64,000 bases of DNA from Deltaproteobacteria bacterium (GTDB lineage: Bacteria > Myxococcota_A > Polyangia > DRWM01 > JAAZOP01), in assembly GCA_016218815.1 (NCBI GenBank), contig JACRCX010000046.1, positions 31,321 through 95,320 of the forward strand. The letters run 5' to 3'. A model generated the notes under the pieces. That model saw only the letters and a program-made list of their open reading frames with translations, was not told the origin of the DNA and made no database searches. Positions 16,729 to 25,275 of the stretch are shown piece after piece. The position numbers and the translations under genes were made by a program. Every line of letters starts with the position of its first letter. Position 1 is the first letter of the stretch.

Positions 16729-17490
16729 GTGAAGATCCTCTTCCACGAACGCTTCCTCGAACGCTATTCCCGCGATCCGGCCGCGGAGGAAGGGCGGCTC
16801 GACGGCATGCTGGCCCTCGCCCGCGAACGCCACGAGGTCGTCGCGCCGGAGCCGGCCGACGCGCGCGACGTCCTGCGCGTGCACTCGCGCCGCCACTTCG
16901 ACGAGATCCGCTCCGAACGCCGCGTCTTCCCCGTCGCCCTGCTGGCCGCCGGCGCCGCGGTCGCCGCCGCCGAGTCGGCCATGAATGGCGAGCCGGCCTT
17001 CGCCCTGCTCCGCCCGCCAGGACACCACGCCAGCCCCGACTCCTGCTGGGGCGTCTGCTTCTTCAACAACGTCGCCGTCGCCCTCGCCCGGCTGCTCGAC
17101 CGCGGCGCCGTCCGCTCCGCCTTCGTCCTCGACTTCGACCTGCACCACGGCGACGGCACCCAGAACGCCTTCGCCGGCGACCCGCGCGTCCGGTACAGCC
17201 ATCCCGAGGCTCCCGGTCGCGCGGCCTTCGTCGAGCGGGCGGGGCTGGAATTGCGCGAGGCGTCCCCGTTCGACGTGCTCGCCGTCTCCGCCGGTTTCGA
17301 CCGTTTCGCCGAGGACTGGGGCGCCATGCTCGCCCTCGACGACTACCGCGCCCTCGGCGCCATGTCCCGCGACGCCGCCCGCGAGCGCTGCCGCGGCCGC
17401 CGCTTCGGCGTCCTGGAAGGCGGTTACAACCACGCCCGCCTGGCCGACTGCCTCTCCGCCTTCCTCGACGGCTTCGACGACCAACCGTGA
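16729..17490 (+). CDS. Histone deacetylase / acetoin-utilization-family deacetylase
   Basis: Protein of 253 aa, shorter than most family members (300-370). The metal-dependent deacetylase signatures are present: RPPGHHAS (His pair), NNVAVA, DFDLHHGDGTQNAF (Asp and His zinc ligands), SAGFDRF (Asp) and LEGGYN (catalytic Tyr region). Bacterial homologues deacetylate acetyl-lysine or small acetylated amines. The GTG at 16729 has GGGGGG upstream; longer readings run into element A. It stands alone, ahead of the sigma-factor operon. Confidence 0.9.
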   Translation: MKILFHERFLERYSRDPAAEEGRLDGMLALARERHEVVAPEPADARDVLRVHSRRHFDEIRSERRVFPVALLAAGAAVAAAESAMNGEPAFALLRPPGHHASPDSCWGVCFFNNVAVALARLLDRGAVRSAFVLDFDLHHGDGTQNAFAGDPRVRYSHPEAPGRAAFVERAGLELREASPFDVLAVSAGFDRFAEDWGAMLALDDYRALGAMSRDAARERCRGRRFGVLEGGYNHARLADCLSAFLDGFDDQP

Positions 17491-17620
17491 TAGATTCGCC
17501 GCTCCGCGTCTCGTTTCCGAACCGCGGGCTTCAGCCCGCGGCTGGCCCCGCCGAGGCAGCCGCACCCTGAAGGGCGCGGTTCGGTTCCGGCCCGCCGGCG
17601 GGCCGTTGTGATAGATTCGC
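17487..17620 (+). promoter_or_regulatory. 13-bp direct repeats (GTGATAGATTCGC) flanking a cruciform repeat, with promoter for the ECF sigma gene
   Basis: GTGATAGATTCGC occurs at 17487-17499 and again at 17608-17620, bracketing the cruciform at 17517-17590. The second copy contains an extended -10 (TGATAGATT) ending 9 bases before the ATG of the sigma gene. The pair could be a target-site duplication or simply two copies of a promoter core. Confidence 0.45.
17517..17590 (+). repeat. Two-hairpin cruciform repeat, copy 1
   Basis: Structure: an outer CCGAACCGC/GCGGTTCGG stem enclosing two hairpins, CCGCGGGCTTCAGCCCGCGG and a second ending CCCTGAAGGGCGCGG. The loops CTTCAG and CTGAAG are mutually complementary. 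In this copy the second hairpin has one mismatch (CGCACCCT). Intergenic, between the deacetylase and sigma genes. Confidence 0.85.
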
Positions 17621-17626
17621 GCGCCG

Positions 17627-18214
17627 ATGCCCGGCCTCGACGAGCCGCCGTCCGACGAGGATCTCGTCCGCCGCGTCGCCGGCGGCGACCGCGACGCGCT
17701 GCGCCTGCTCGTCGAGCGCCACGGCGACCGCGTCCACCGCGTCGCCGCCCGCGTGCTCGGCAACGCCGAAGACGCCCGCGACGCGGCGCAGGACGTCTTC
17801 GTCTCCGTCTTCCGCAACGCCTCCTCCTACCGCCCCGAGGCCCGCTTCACCACTTGGCTCTACCGCGTCACCGTCAACCGCTGCCTGACCGAGCTGGAGT
17901 CGCGCGGCGCCCGGCGCGCCATCCTCGCCGACCTCGCGCACCGCTCCGGCGAACTGCCGGCCGAGCACGGCGGACCTGCCGCCGACCCCGCCGCCGACCC
18001 GCCCGACGAGCAGGTGGAGCGCCGCGAGCGCCTCCGTCGCGTCCAGGCCGCTCTCGACGCCCTCCCCCCCCGCCAACAACTCGCCGTCGTCCTCCACCGC
18101 TTCGAGGGCCTCGGCTACGCCGACGTCGCCGCTGCCCTGGGCTGCTCGGTGGCCTCGGTGGAGTCCCTCCTCTCCCGCGCCAAGGCGGCGCTCGTGATAG
18201 CTCTTGGCTCGTAG
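17627..18214 (+). CDS. ECF-family RNA polymerase sigma factor
   Basis: Protein of 195 aa. Region 2 includes DAAQDVFVSVFRNASSYRP and FTTWLYRVTVNRCL. Region 4 has LPPRQQLAVVLHRFEGL and YADVAAALGCSVASVESLLSRAKAAL. It would direct transcription of its own operon and be held by the anti-sigma factor encoded next (18344). It heads an operon with sensor and efflux genes. The ATG sits 7 bases after GTGATAGATTCGC, so the leader is very short and no classic ribosome site is seen. Confidence 0.93.
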   Translation: MPGLDEPPSDEDLVRRVAGGDRDALRLLVERHGDRVHRVAARVLGNAEDARDAAQDVFVSVFRNASSYRPEARFTTWLYRVTVNRCLTELESRGARRAILADLAHRSGELPAEHGGPAADPAADPPDEQVERRERLRRVQAALDALPPRQQLAVVLHRFEGLGYADVAAALGCSVASVESLLSRAKAALVIALGS

Positions 18215-18238
18215 CTCATGGCTCATGGCTCATCGCTC
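18190..18238 (+). repeat. Tandem GGCTCATG-type tract at a stop codon
   Basis: Imperfect units (TAGCTCTT, GGCTCGTAGCTCAT, GGCTCAT, GGCTCAT) begin in the last codons of the sigma gene and continue past its TAG. A CCACCAGCCACCAGCCACCAG tract follows to about 18285, ahead of the anti-sigma gene. Confidence 0.5.
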
Positions 18239-18343
18239 GCGTTCGCCGGCTGCCCACCAACAGCCACCAGCCACCAGCCACCAGCAGATCTTCCCCGAAG
18301 GTTCCTGCCCGCTCGCCCGTTCCAGGATCGACGGGGAGGAACG

Positions 18344-18847
18344 ATGCGCTGCTGGTCGGCGAAGAGACGGCTCTCGGCATTCATCGACGGTGAGCTTCCG
18401 CCCGCGCGGCGCGAGCGGCTCGAACGGCATCTCGCACGCTGTCCGGCATGCGCCTCGCGCGAGCGCGAGCTGCGTCGCTCCTGGGAGGGTTTTGGAACGC
18501 TGCCGCCCTTGGACGACACTCCGGATCTTTGGCCCGGAGTCCTGGAGCGTCTCTCCGAACCACGCCGCAGCGGGAGGTTCGCCGCGCGCCCGCGCCCCTT
18601 CCTCGTCCCGGCCACTCTCGCGGCGTGCGCCCTGGCCGGCCTGGTCGGCGGCACCCTGTTCGCCCTCCGCGTGGAGGCGCCGGCCGGTCGGCGCACCGCC
18701 GCCGCGACCGCGACCGCTCCGGTCGACACATTCGCCGAGGCGTTCGGCGACCTGGGACTGGACCCGGCCGCAACGACGTCCGCCGCACGCGCCGCGCCGC
18801 CGTCCGGCGCCGCCCCGTGCGGCACCCCGCAGGAGGATGCTCGATGA
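18344..18847 (+). CDS. Zinc-binding (ZAS) anti-sigma factor
   Basis: Protein of 167 aa. The N-terminal ZAS motif is complete: Cys3, His29, Cys33, Cys36 (C-x25-H-x3-C-x2-C). One membrane segment at about 86-110 is followed by a periplasmic tail of about 55 residues. It should tether the ECF factor at the membrane until a signal releases it. ATG at 18344 is chosen for its GGGGAGGA ribosome site and because it places Cys3 correctly. It overlaps the next gene by ATGA. Confidence 0.9.
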   Translation: MRCWSAKRRLSAFIDGELPPARRERLERHLARCPACASRERELRRSWEGFGTLPPLDDTPDLWPGVLERLSEPRRSGRFAARPRPFLVPATLAACALAGLVGGTLFALRVEAPAGRRTAAATATAPVDTFAEAFGDLGLDPAATTSAARAAPPSGAAPCGTPQEDAR

Positions 18848-19347
18848 CCCGCGCGCTGTTCTGGAAGGGGCTCCTCGCCCTCTCCCTCGGCGCCAACGTC
18901 GCGCTCGGCGCCGTCATGCTCCTTCACCATCGCGGCGGCTCCGCGACCGCGCCCGCCGAAGCCTCCGCCCCTTCCATGCCCTGCATCCTCGCCTCGCTCG
19001 GCCTCGACCCCGCCCGCAAGGCGGTGGTCGATCGCATCCGCTCGGAGTTCGAGGCGGCGCACGAGGCGCGGCACGACGCGGTCCGCGCCGCCCGCGAGAA
19101 GCTCTTCGCCGCCATCGAGCACATGGGCGGCGATCGTGCCGAGGTCGACGCCCGCCTCGGCGATCTGGCCGGCGCCCAGCTCGCGATGCGCCGCGGCCTC
19201 GTCGACCACCTCCTCTCCATTCTCGCCGTCCTAGGCCCGGACCAGCGCACCCGATTCCTCGACGGGATCCGCACCCGCTTCATCCAGGGCCCCCACCACG
19301 ACGGCCAAGACCCGTCCGATGCAACCTGCGGAACGGTGACCCAATGA
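18844..19347 (+). CDS. Membrane-anchored CnrX/Spy-like periplasmic sensor
   Basis: Protein of 167 aa: one N-terminal anchor (about 8-28), then an all-helical periplasmic domain. An H-x3-H pair (His73, His77) followed by His93-Met94 and His122 resembles the metal-site spacing of CnrX-type sensors in the heavy-metal-resistance family, which also includes Spy and ZraP. With the sigma and anti-sigma genes just upstream, a role as signal sensor fits the CnrYXH arrangement. The ligand, or whether it binds metal at all, is not shown. Both ends overlap neighbours by 4 bp. Confidence 0.7.
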   Translation: MTRALFWKGLLALSLGANVALGAVMLLHHRGGSATAPAEASAPSMPCILASLGLDPARKAVVDRIRSEFEAAHEARHDAVRAAREKLFAAIEHMGGDRAEVDARLGDLAGAQLAMRRGLVDHLLSILAVLGPDQRTRFLDGIRTRFIQGPHHDGQDPSDATCGTVTQ

Positions 19348-20807
19348 CCACCCGTCTTGTCCGCACCTCCGGACCAACAACTCGACCCGTTCGACCAACC
19401 AACAACCAACAACTGCCCCTCCCCCCCCTCTGCGTCTCTGCGTCTCTGCGCGAGAATTTCCCAATTCCCTTCCTGCCGCTGCTTCTCTCGGCTTGCTTCG
19501 CCCTCCTGTCCGCTTCGGCCGCCGCCCAGCCGTCATCGGAGACTCCGACGCCACCCGTCGAGGCCGAGACGATCCCGCCCGTCGCGCCGCCGCCCGCCGA
19601 AATCCCGCCGCCCGCCGCGGCGGAGCCCGCGGTGTGGGACCTCGACGCGTGCCTCCGGCGCGCGTTCGAGCTGCGCCCGGAGCTGCGCGACGCCGACGCG
19701 GGCGTCGCGGTGGTTCAGGCGGGCGTCGACCAGGCCGAAGCCGGCTACTACCCGGCCGCCACGGCCTCGGCGGGCTATCAGCGCGTCCAGCGCGGCACCA
19801 GCGGCCCGGGCGGCGACAACTCCTTCTCGCTCGGCCTCACCGCGACCTGGAGCGCGACCGATCTGGCGTGGGTCCCCACCGAGGTGCACACCGCCGAGGC
19901 GCTCACCGACGCCGCCGTGGCGTCCTCCCAGGTCACCCGCCGCGCCATCCGCCTCCAGGTCGTCGTCGCCTACCACACGCTGTGGGGCGCCCGCCGCGTC
20001 GCGGCGCTCACCCACGAGACGCTCGAGGCGGTGCGGATCCACCGCGAGTACGCGCTGGCCCGGCAGGAGATCGGCACCGGGGCCGCGGCGGACGTCGCGC
20101 GCGCCGACGTGGAAATCGCCGACGCCGCCCTCCTCGTCGCCTCCGCCGACGCCGCGGTCCAGACCGCTCGCGCGAGCCTCGCCCGGGCAATCGGCCTGCC
20201 GGCGGACGCGGCGATCGAGATCCCCGATGTCGAGCCGGAGCCGGGCGCGGTGCCCGAGGGACTGCCGGACGGGCCCGAGCGCCCCGAGGTCGTCGCGCTG
20301 CGGCGCCAGGCGGAGTCGGCGCGCACCCAGGCCGACGCCGCCTCCGCCGGCTACTGGCCGGACCTGTCGTTCAGCGCGAGCGCCGGGCTCCAGGACAACG
20401 ACTTCTTCCCGACCCAGGAGGTCTGGTCGATCGGCGCCGCGGTCCAGTTCCCGATCTTCTCCTGGAGCATGGTGGCGCCCGCCGTGGACGCGGCGGAGGC
20501 GCGAGCGGAACAGTACGAGGCGCGTGTCGAGACGACCCGCGACGACATCGAGCTGGAGCTGGAGAGCGCCCGCTTCGCGCTCGACGAGGCCCGCGCGCGG
20601 CTCGACGCCTGTGGCCCGCTCCTGGCCAGCGCCGCGGAGAACCTCCGCGTCGCCGAGGGCCTTTACCAGGAAGGCTCGGGCTCGATGATCGAGCTGGTCG
20701 ACGCGCGCGCCGCCATCCTGCGCGCGCAGATCACCCGCATCCAGGCCGTCCGCGACCTGGCCGTCGCCGCGGCGCGCCTGCGCTACGCGGCCGGCGAGGA
20801 GCCGTAG
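19344..20807 (+). CDS. TolC-family outer-membrane efflux protein
   Basis: Protein of 487 aa with two OEP repeats (WDLDACLRRAFELRPELRDADAG; later RPEVVALRRQAESARTQADAA) and typical coiled-coil helices (ATRRAIRLQVVVAYHTLWGARR; RVAEGLYQEGSGSMIELVDARAAIL). It forms the outer-membrane channel for the HlyD/ABC pump encoded downstream. The ATG at 19344 overlaps the previous stop. From it the first 34 residues are encoded by repeat DNA (element A, then LCVSASLREN), before the true hydrophobic signal FLPLLLSACFALLSASAAAQ. No alternative start lies between, so the repeat appears to be translated. Confidence 0.9.
   Translation: MTTRLVRTSGPTTRPVRPTNNQQLPLPPLCVSASLRENFPIPFLPLLLSACFALLSASAAAQPSSETPTPPVEAETIPPVAPPPAEIPPPAAAEPAVWDLDACLRRAFELRPELRDADAGVAVVQAGVDQAEAGYYPAATASAGYQRVQRGTSGPGGDNSFSLGLTATWSATDLAWVPTEVHTAEALTDAAVASSQVTRRAIRLQVVVAYHTLWGARRVAALTHETLEAVRIHREYALARQEIGTGAAADVARADVEIADAALLVASADAAVQTARASLARAIGLPADAAIEIPDVEPEPGAVPEGLPDGPERPEVVALRRQAESARTQADAASAGYWPDLSFSASAGLQDNDFFPTQEVWSIGAAVQFPIFSWSMVAPAVDAAEARAEQYEARVETTRDDIELELESARFALDEARARLDACGPLLASAAENLRVAEGLYQEGSGSMIELVDARAAILRAQITRIQAVRDLAVAAARLRYAAGEEP
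19363..19413 (+). repeat. Dispersed element A, copy 4 (inside the tolC-like coding start)
   Basis: The copy reads GCACCTCCGGACCAACAACT, then CGACCCGTTCGACCAACCAA, then CAACCAACAACT. It is in frame near the N-terminus of the TolC-like gene and has the same orientation. It is followed by TGCGTCTCTGCGTCTCTGCG, a second short tandem family. Confidence 0.75.
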
Positions 20808-20809
20808 CC

Positions 20810-21943
20810 GTGGCCTGGAAGGGCATCGCCGGGGTCCTGGGCGCGGCAGCCTTCGTCGCCGCGGGCGTGTGGGTCGGACGCGCGACGGCACGCCCCCCCG
20901 AGGCTTCCGGGGAGAAGAAGCCCGGCACCCCCGTCCCCGTTCGCGGCGCCGACGACCAGGAGGTGCTTGCCACCGGCGCCGTCCGCTCCCAGGTCGGCGC
21001 CGAGGTGCGCGTCGGCGCACGCATCTCGGGCCGCGTCGACAAGCTCCTGGTCAAGGTCGGCGACGTCGTCACCGCGGGCCAGGTGATCGCCGAGATCGAG
21101 CACGCGGACCTCGACGCCCGCATCAAGTCCGCACAGGCGGACCTCGACGTCGCCCACGCCTCCCTCGCCCTCCTCCAGCGCGGGCCGCGCAGCGAGGACG
21201 TCGACGCCGCGCGCGCGGGGGTGCGCGAGGCGCAGGCCGAGGTCGAGATGGCCAAGCTCACCGTCGACCGCCGGCACAGCCTCGTCGAGCGCGGCATGGC
21301 GACGGCGGAGCAGCTCGACGACGCCGAGCGCGCCCTCGCGGTCGCCCGCGCGCGGGCCGAGGCCGCGCGCCAGACGGTCGAGCTGCGCCGCACGCCGTAC
21401 CTCCCCGAGGAGCTGGACCTCGCCGCGGCGCGCATCGGCCAGGCGGAGGCCGCCCTCGAGCTGGCCGGCATCCAGCTCTCCTACGCCACCATCCGCTCGC
21501 CCATCGCCGGCATCGTCGCCTCGGTCAGCACCCAGGAGGGAGAGACCGTGTCCTCCGGCATGAGCGCTCCGACCTTCGTCACCGTCATCGACCTGTCGCG
21601 GCTGCAGGTCGAGGCCTATGTCGACGAGGTCGACATCGGCCGCGTGCGCCCCGGCCTGGCCGCGACCTTCACGGTCGATGCCTACCCGGACCGCGAATTC
21701 CCGGGCACCGTCGCCGCCATCTATCCCAAGGCCGTGCTCCAGGACAACGTCGTCAACTACCTCACCATCGTCACCGTCGACGACCCCGGCGGCCTCTTGC
21801 GCCCCGAGATGACCGCCAACGTCACCGTCAAGCTGCCCGAGCAACCGGACGACGCGGATGCTCCGGTAGGGGAGCCACGTAGCGGCCCTCGCGAAGCGGG
21901 GGACGCGAGTGCTCCCGCACCATCAGGAGGACCCGACGCATGA
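20810..21943 (+). CDS. HlyD/MacA-family membrane fusion protein
   Basis: Protein of 377 aa with an N-terminal anchor. Biotinyl-lipoyl halves are seen at GRISGRVDKLLVKVGDVVTAGQVIAEIE-like and SYATIRSPIAGIVASVSTQEGETV segments, with a long helical hairpin between them (about 95-210). A beta-barrel follows (LQVEAYVDEVDIGRVRPG, FTVDAYPDREFPGTV). It would link the inner-membrane ABC transporter to the TolC-like channel. The GTG start is 2 bp after the TolC stop, and the gene overlaps the ATPase by 4 bp. Confidence 0.92.
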   Translation: MAWKGIAGVLGAAAFVAAGVWVGRATARPPEASGEKKPGTPVPVRGADDQEVLATGAVRSQVGAEVRVGARISGRVDKLLVKVGDVVTAGQVIAEIEHADLDARIKSAQADLDVAHASLALLQRGPRSEDVDAARAGVREAQAEVEMAKLTVDRRHSLVERGMATAEQLDDAERALAVARARAEAARQTVELRRTPYLPEELDLAAARIGQAEAALELAGIQLSYATIRSPIAGIVASVSTQEGETVSSGMSAPTFVTVIDLSRLQVEAYVDEVDIGRVRPGLAATFTVDAYPDREFPGTVAAIYPKAVLQDNVVNYLTIVTVDDPGGLLRPEMTANVTVKLPEQPDDADAPVGEPRSGPREAGDASAPAPSGGPDA

Positions 21944-22680
21944 TCGAGCTCAAGGACGTCCGCCGCACCTACCGCCACGGCACCGACAACGAGGTGCACG
22001 CCGTGCGCGAGGCCACGCTGTCCATCGCCGAAGGCGAGTTCCTCGCCATCGTCGGACCGTCCGGCTCCGGCAAGTCGACGCTCATGAACCTCGTCGGCTG
22101 CCTCGACCGCCCCGACGGCGGCTCGTATCGCCTCGGCGGCGTCGACATCCTCGGGCTCGACGACGCGGCCCTCTCCCGCGTGCGCTCGGAGCGCATCGGC
22201 TTCGTCTTCCAGCAGTTCCACCTCCTCCCCGGCCTGACCGCCGTCGAGAACGTCGAGCTGCCGATGCTCTACCGGCGCGGCTTCACTCCGCCCCGCTCCG
22301 CCAAGGAGCTGCTCGCCCGCGTCGGGCTGGGCGACCGCGGGCATCACCGGCCGGGCGAGCTCTCCGGCGGCCAGCAGCAGCGCGTCGCCATCGCCCGCGC
22401 CCTGATCGGCGACCCGCGGATCGTCCTGGCCGACGAGCCCACCGGGAACCTCGACGGTCCCTCCGGCGCCGAGGTGCTCGGCCTGCTGGCCGAGCTGAAC
22501 CGCGAAGGCCGCACGGTCATTCTGGTCACGCACAACCCCGAGGTCGCGGCGCGAACGAAGCGCACGGTGCGCATCGAGGACGGCCGCATCGTCGCCGACT
22601 CGGGCGCTTCCAGGCCCGCCGCCGCCGGCGCCGCATCGTCCGCCGCCGCGGGCGCGCAGCGAAAGGAGGCGACGCCGTGA
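21940..22680 (+). CDS. ABC transporter ATPase, MacB/LolD type
   Basis: Protein of 246 aa. Walker A GPSGSGKST, Q-loop FVFQQFHLLPGLTAVENVELP, signature LSGGQQQRVAIARAL, Walker B RIVLADEPTGNLD, switch His in VTHNPEVAART. These are hallmarks of the LolD/MacB mechanotransmission ATPases. The C-terminal 30 residues are Ala-rich. It pairs with the FtsX-type permeases at 22677 and 23960. It overlaps both neighbours by 4 bp. Confidence 0.95.
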   Translation: MIELKDVRRTYRHGTDNEVHAVREATLSIAEGEFLAIVGPSGSGKSTLMNLVGCLDRPDGGSYRLGGVDILGLDDAALSRVRSERIGFVFQQFHLLPGLTAVENVELPMLYRRGFTPPRSAKELLARVGLGDRGHHRPGELSGGQQQRVAIARALIGDPRIVLADEPTGNLDGPSGAEVLGLLAELNREGRTVILVTHNPEVAARTKRTVRIEDGRIVADSGASRPAAAGAASSAAAGAQRKEATP

Positions 22681-23891
22681 ATCCGCTGCGCATGGCCCGC
22701 GAGGGCGTCCGGTTCCTCGGCCACAGCAAGCGCCGCACCGCCCTCATGCTCCTCGGGCCGCTGGTCGGCGTCGCCGCGCTCGTCGCCGTCGTCGCCTCCG
22801 CTCGCGGCTCCTCGGAGGCCGTCCAGACCCGGCTGCGCAACTTCGGCGATCGCACGCTGATGGTCTTCGCCGGCGACGTCGGCACCGTCCACGGACCCGG
22901 CGGAGAGCACGCCACGACGCTGAAGCTCGAGGACGGCGACGCGATCCGGGCCGAGGTGCCCGGCGTGGCCGCCGTCGCGCCTACGGTGCGGGAACGCGAC
23001 GTCCCGGTCTCGTCCGACGGCGAGTCGACCACCGCGCCCGTCTTCGGCGTCACCGCGGACTTCGGCACCGCCTGGAACTGGCCGGTGGCGAGCGGAGCGG
23101 CGATCGACGAGGAGGACGTCCGCGCCATGCGCCCGGTCTGCGTCATCGGCCGGACCACCGCCCGCAAGCTCTTCGGCGACGGGGACCCGATCGGCCAGAA
23201 GATCCGCGTCGGCGCCAAGAAGTTCACGATCAAGGGCGTGCTGTCGTCGAAGGGCATGAGCCCCCGCGGCGGCGACATGGACGACCGCGTCATGGTTCCC
23301 ATCACCACGGCCATGCGCCGCATGTTCAACCGCGACTACGTCGGCATGATGCGCGTCCTGCTCGCGGATCCCGGGCAGATCGAGCCCGCGAAGAAGGCGA
23401 TCACCACGCTCTTGCAGGCGCGCCACCACATCGTCCCCCCGGAGGTCGACGATTTCGAGGTCGTGACGCCGGATATGGTGGCCGGCATGGTCCGCTCCAC
23501 CCAGGGCACCTTGAGCCTGCTCCTCCTGGCCCTGGCCGGCATCTCCCTCCTGGCCGGCGGCATCGTCGTGATGAACGTCATGGTCGTCTCGGTGCGCGAG
23601 CGCCGCAAGGAAATCGGCTTGCGCCGCGCCGTCGGCGCCTCCCGCGGGGACATCCGCACGCAGTTCCTCTGCGAGTCCGCCGCCGTCACGCTGCTCGGCG
23701 GAGTCTTCGGCTCCGCCCTGGGCACCGGCGCCTCGTTCCTCCTCCAGTACCTCTGGAAGATGCCGATGCTCCTCACCTGGGAGCCTTACGCCCTCGCCGC
23801 CGCCAGCTCCCTCGTCGTCGGCCTCGTCTTCGGCGCCTGGCCCGCCCGCACGGCGGCCCGCCTCCCCCCGGTCGACGCCCTCCGAGGCTGA
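22677..23891 (+). CDS. MacB/FtsX-type ABC permease 1
   Basis: Protein of 404 aa: one N-terminal membrane helix, a large periplasmic MacB-PCD domain (about 50-270), then three C-terminal helices with the FtsX motif ERRKEIGLRRAVGASRGDI and terminal PVDALRG. The GTG at 22677 overlaps the ATPase stop. It would couple ATP hydrolysis to extrusion through the fusion protein and TolC-like channel. Confidence 0.92.
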   Translation: MNPLRMAREGVRFLGHSKRRTALMLLGPLVGVAALVAVVASARGSSEAVQTRLRNFGDRTLMVFAGDVGTVHGPGGEHATTLKLEDGDAIRAEVPGVAAVAPTVRERDVPVSSDGESTTAPVFGVTADFGTAWNWPVASGAAIDEEDVRAMRPVCVIGRTTARKLFGDGDPIGQKIRVGAKKFTIKGVLSSKGMSPRGGDMDDRVMVPITTAMRRMFNRDYVGMMRVLLADPGQIEPAKKAITTLLQARHHIVPPEVDDFEVVTPDMVAGMVRSTQGTLSLLLLALAGISLLAGGIVVMNVMVVSVRERRKEIGLRRAVGASRGDIRTQFLCESAAVTLLGGVFGSALGTGASFLLQYLWKMPMLLTWEPYALAAASSLVVGLVFGAWPARTAARLPPVDALRG

Positions 23892-23959
23892 TTCCGTTTC
23901 CCGTTTTTCATTGCATGTCTTGCATTTTTCATTTTCGACACCCCCTTGGAGGCTGACGG

Positions 23960-25174
23960 GTGTTCCGCCTCCTCTCCACCTCCTTCCGCTCCCTCGCCTT
24001 CTCTCCCATGCGCACCTCCCTGTCCGTCGTCGCGATCGGCGTGGGAGCCGCCGTCGTCGTCGTCATGGTCGGCGTCGGGCGCGGCGCCGAGCGCGATGTG
24101 GCCGAGAAGATCGAGCGCATGGGCACGAACCTGGTGATCGTCGGGCCCGCCCGCTCGTCCCGCGTCGCCGGACGCGCCCGCCAGGCCGTCGCCGCCTCGA
24201 CACTCGTACCGCGCGACGAGCGCACGCTGCGCGAGGGCTGTCCGCACGCCGTCGATGCCGCTCCCGCGCAGTCCCGCACCCTCTCGGCGAGGTTCGCCGA
24301 CAAGGCCCGCTCCACGAGCGTCGTCGGGACCTCCGCCCGCATGCCTGTCGTGCGCGACCTGGCGTTGGAGAACGGTCGCTTCTTCACCGAGGCCGAGGAC
24401 CGTGGCGCGCTGCGCGTCGCCGTGGTCGGCCGCACCGTCGTGCGCAACGTCTACCCCGAGGGCGCCGATCCGGTGGGCACGATGCTGCGCCTGGGCGGCG
24501 TCTCCTTCCAGGTCGTCGGGGTGCTCGCGCCGCGCGGCGCCTCGCTGTCCGGCGACGACGAGGACAACCAGGTCTACATCCCGCTGCGCACGGCCCTCAC
24601 GCGGCTGTTCCACGTCGACTACCTGGGCCAGATCGTCCTGCGCGCCCGATCGGAGGGGGATGTCGAGCGGCTGGCGGCGGAAGCCGAGGCCGTGCTGCGC
24701 GTGGCGCACCGCATCGGCCCGGAGGCGAAGCCCGACTTCGAGGTGCGGACGCAGGACGAGCTGGTCGCGGCGCGGCGGGAAATCGCCGAGCGGTTCCGCA
24801 TCCTGGTCACCGCCGTCGGCTCGATCGCGCTCCTGGTCGGCGGCCTCGGCGTGCTCTCCGTCATGCTGCTCGGCATCCGCGAGCGCACCCGCGAGATCGG
24901 CCTGCGCCGCGCCGTCGGCGCGACGCGCCGCGACGTGGCGCTGCAGTTCCTGTTCGAGTCCATCCTGCTCGGCGTCTTCGGCGCCGCGGTCGGCCTGGTG
25001 CTCTCCGTCGCCGCCTCGACCGTCGCCGCCGACGTCGTCCGCACCCCGTTCGTCTTCGCCGCCGATGCCCTCCTCGCCGCCTCCGGCATCTGCGTCGCGC
25101 TGGGCCTCCTCTCCGGCGTCGCGCCAGCGTTCCGCGCGGCGAGTCTGGAGCCGGTGGATGCCTTGAGGAAGTGA
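23960..25174 (+). CDS. MacB/FtsX-type ABC permease 2
   Basis: Protein of 404 aa, the same length and layout as permease 1: PMRTSLSVVAIGVGAAVVVVM-type first helix, periplasmic MacB domain, FtsX core IRERTREIGLRRAVGATRRDV, terminal EPVDALRK. The GTG at 23960 has GGAGG 9 bases upstream. A 68-bp gap with T-rich TTTTTCATTG/GCATTTTTCATTTTC repeats separates it from permease 1. Two different permeases with one ATPase suggest a heterodimeric transporter. Confidence 0.92.
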   Translation: MFRLLSTSFRSLAFSPMRTSLSVVAIGVGAAVVVVMVGVGRGAERDVAEKIERMGTNLVIVGPARSSRVAGRARQAVAASTLVPRDERTLREGCPHAVDAAPAQSRTLSARFADKARSTSVVGTSARMPVVRDLALENGRFFTEAEDRGALRVAVVGRTVVRNVYPEGADPVGTMLRLGGVSFQVVGVLAPRGASLSGDDEDNQVYIPLRTALTRLFHVDYLGQIVLRARSEGDVERLAAEAEAVLRVAHRIGPEAKPDFEVRTQDELVAARREIAERFRILVTAVGSIALLVGGLGVLSVMLLGIRERTREIGLRRAVGATRRDVALQFLFESILLGVFGAAVGLVLSVAASTVAADVVRTPFVFAADALLAASGICVALGLLSGVAPAFRAASLEPVDALRK

Positions 25175-25195
25175 GGGGCGGACCCGGGCAGGGGG

Positions 25196-25230
25196 AAACC
25201 ACCGATGGACACCGATGGACACCGATGGGA
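25196..25230 (+). repeat. ACCGATGGACACCGATGG element, copy 1
   Basis: AAACCACCGATGGACACCG repeats into ATGGACACCGATGGGA, a 10-bp tandem. An inverted copy lies at 30144-30177, so the two bracket the block 25.2-30.2 kb. It occupies most of the 100-bp gap between the permease gene and the stop of the convergent gene. Confidence 0.75.
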
Positions 25231-25275
25231 CAGGAGCCAGGTCGACCGGACCGCGACCGACAGGGAGCGGATGCG

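Noticed and set aside
17517..17590. Cruciform as a Rho-independent terminator for the deacetylase gene
   Set aside because: No U-run follows the hairpins, and the same element occurs inside coding starts. Termination may still happen, but it is not its defining role.
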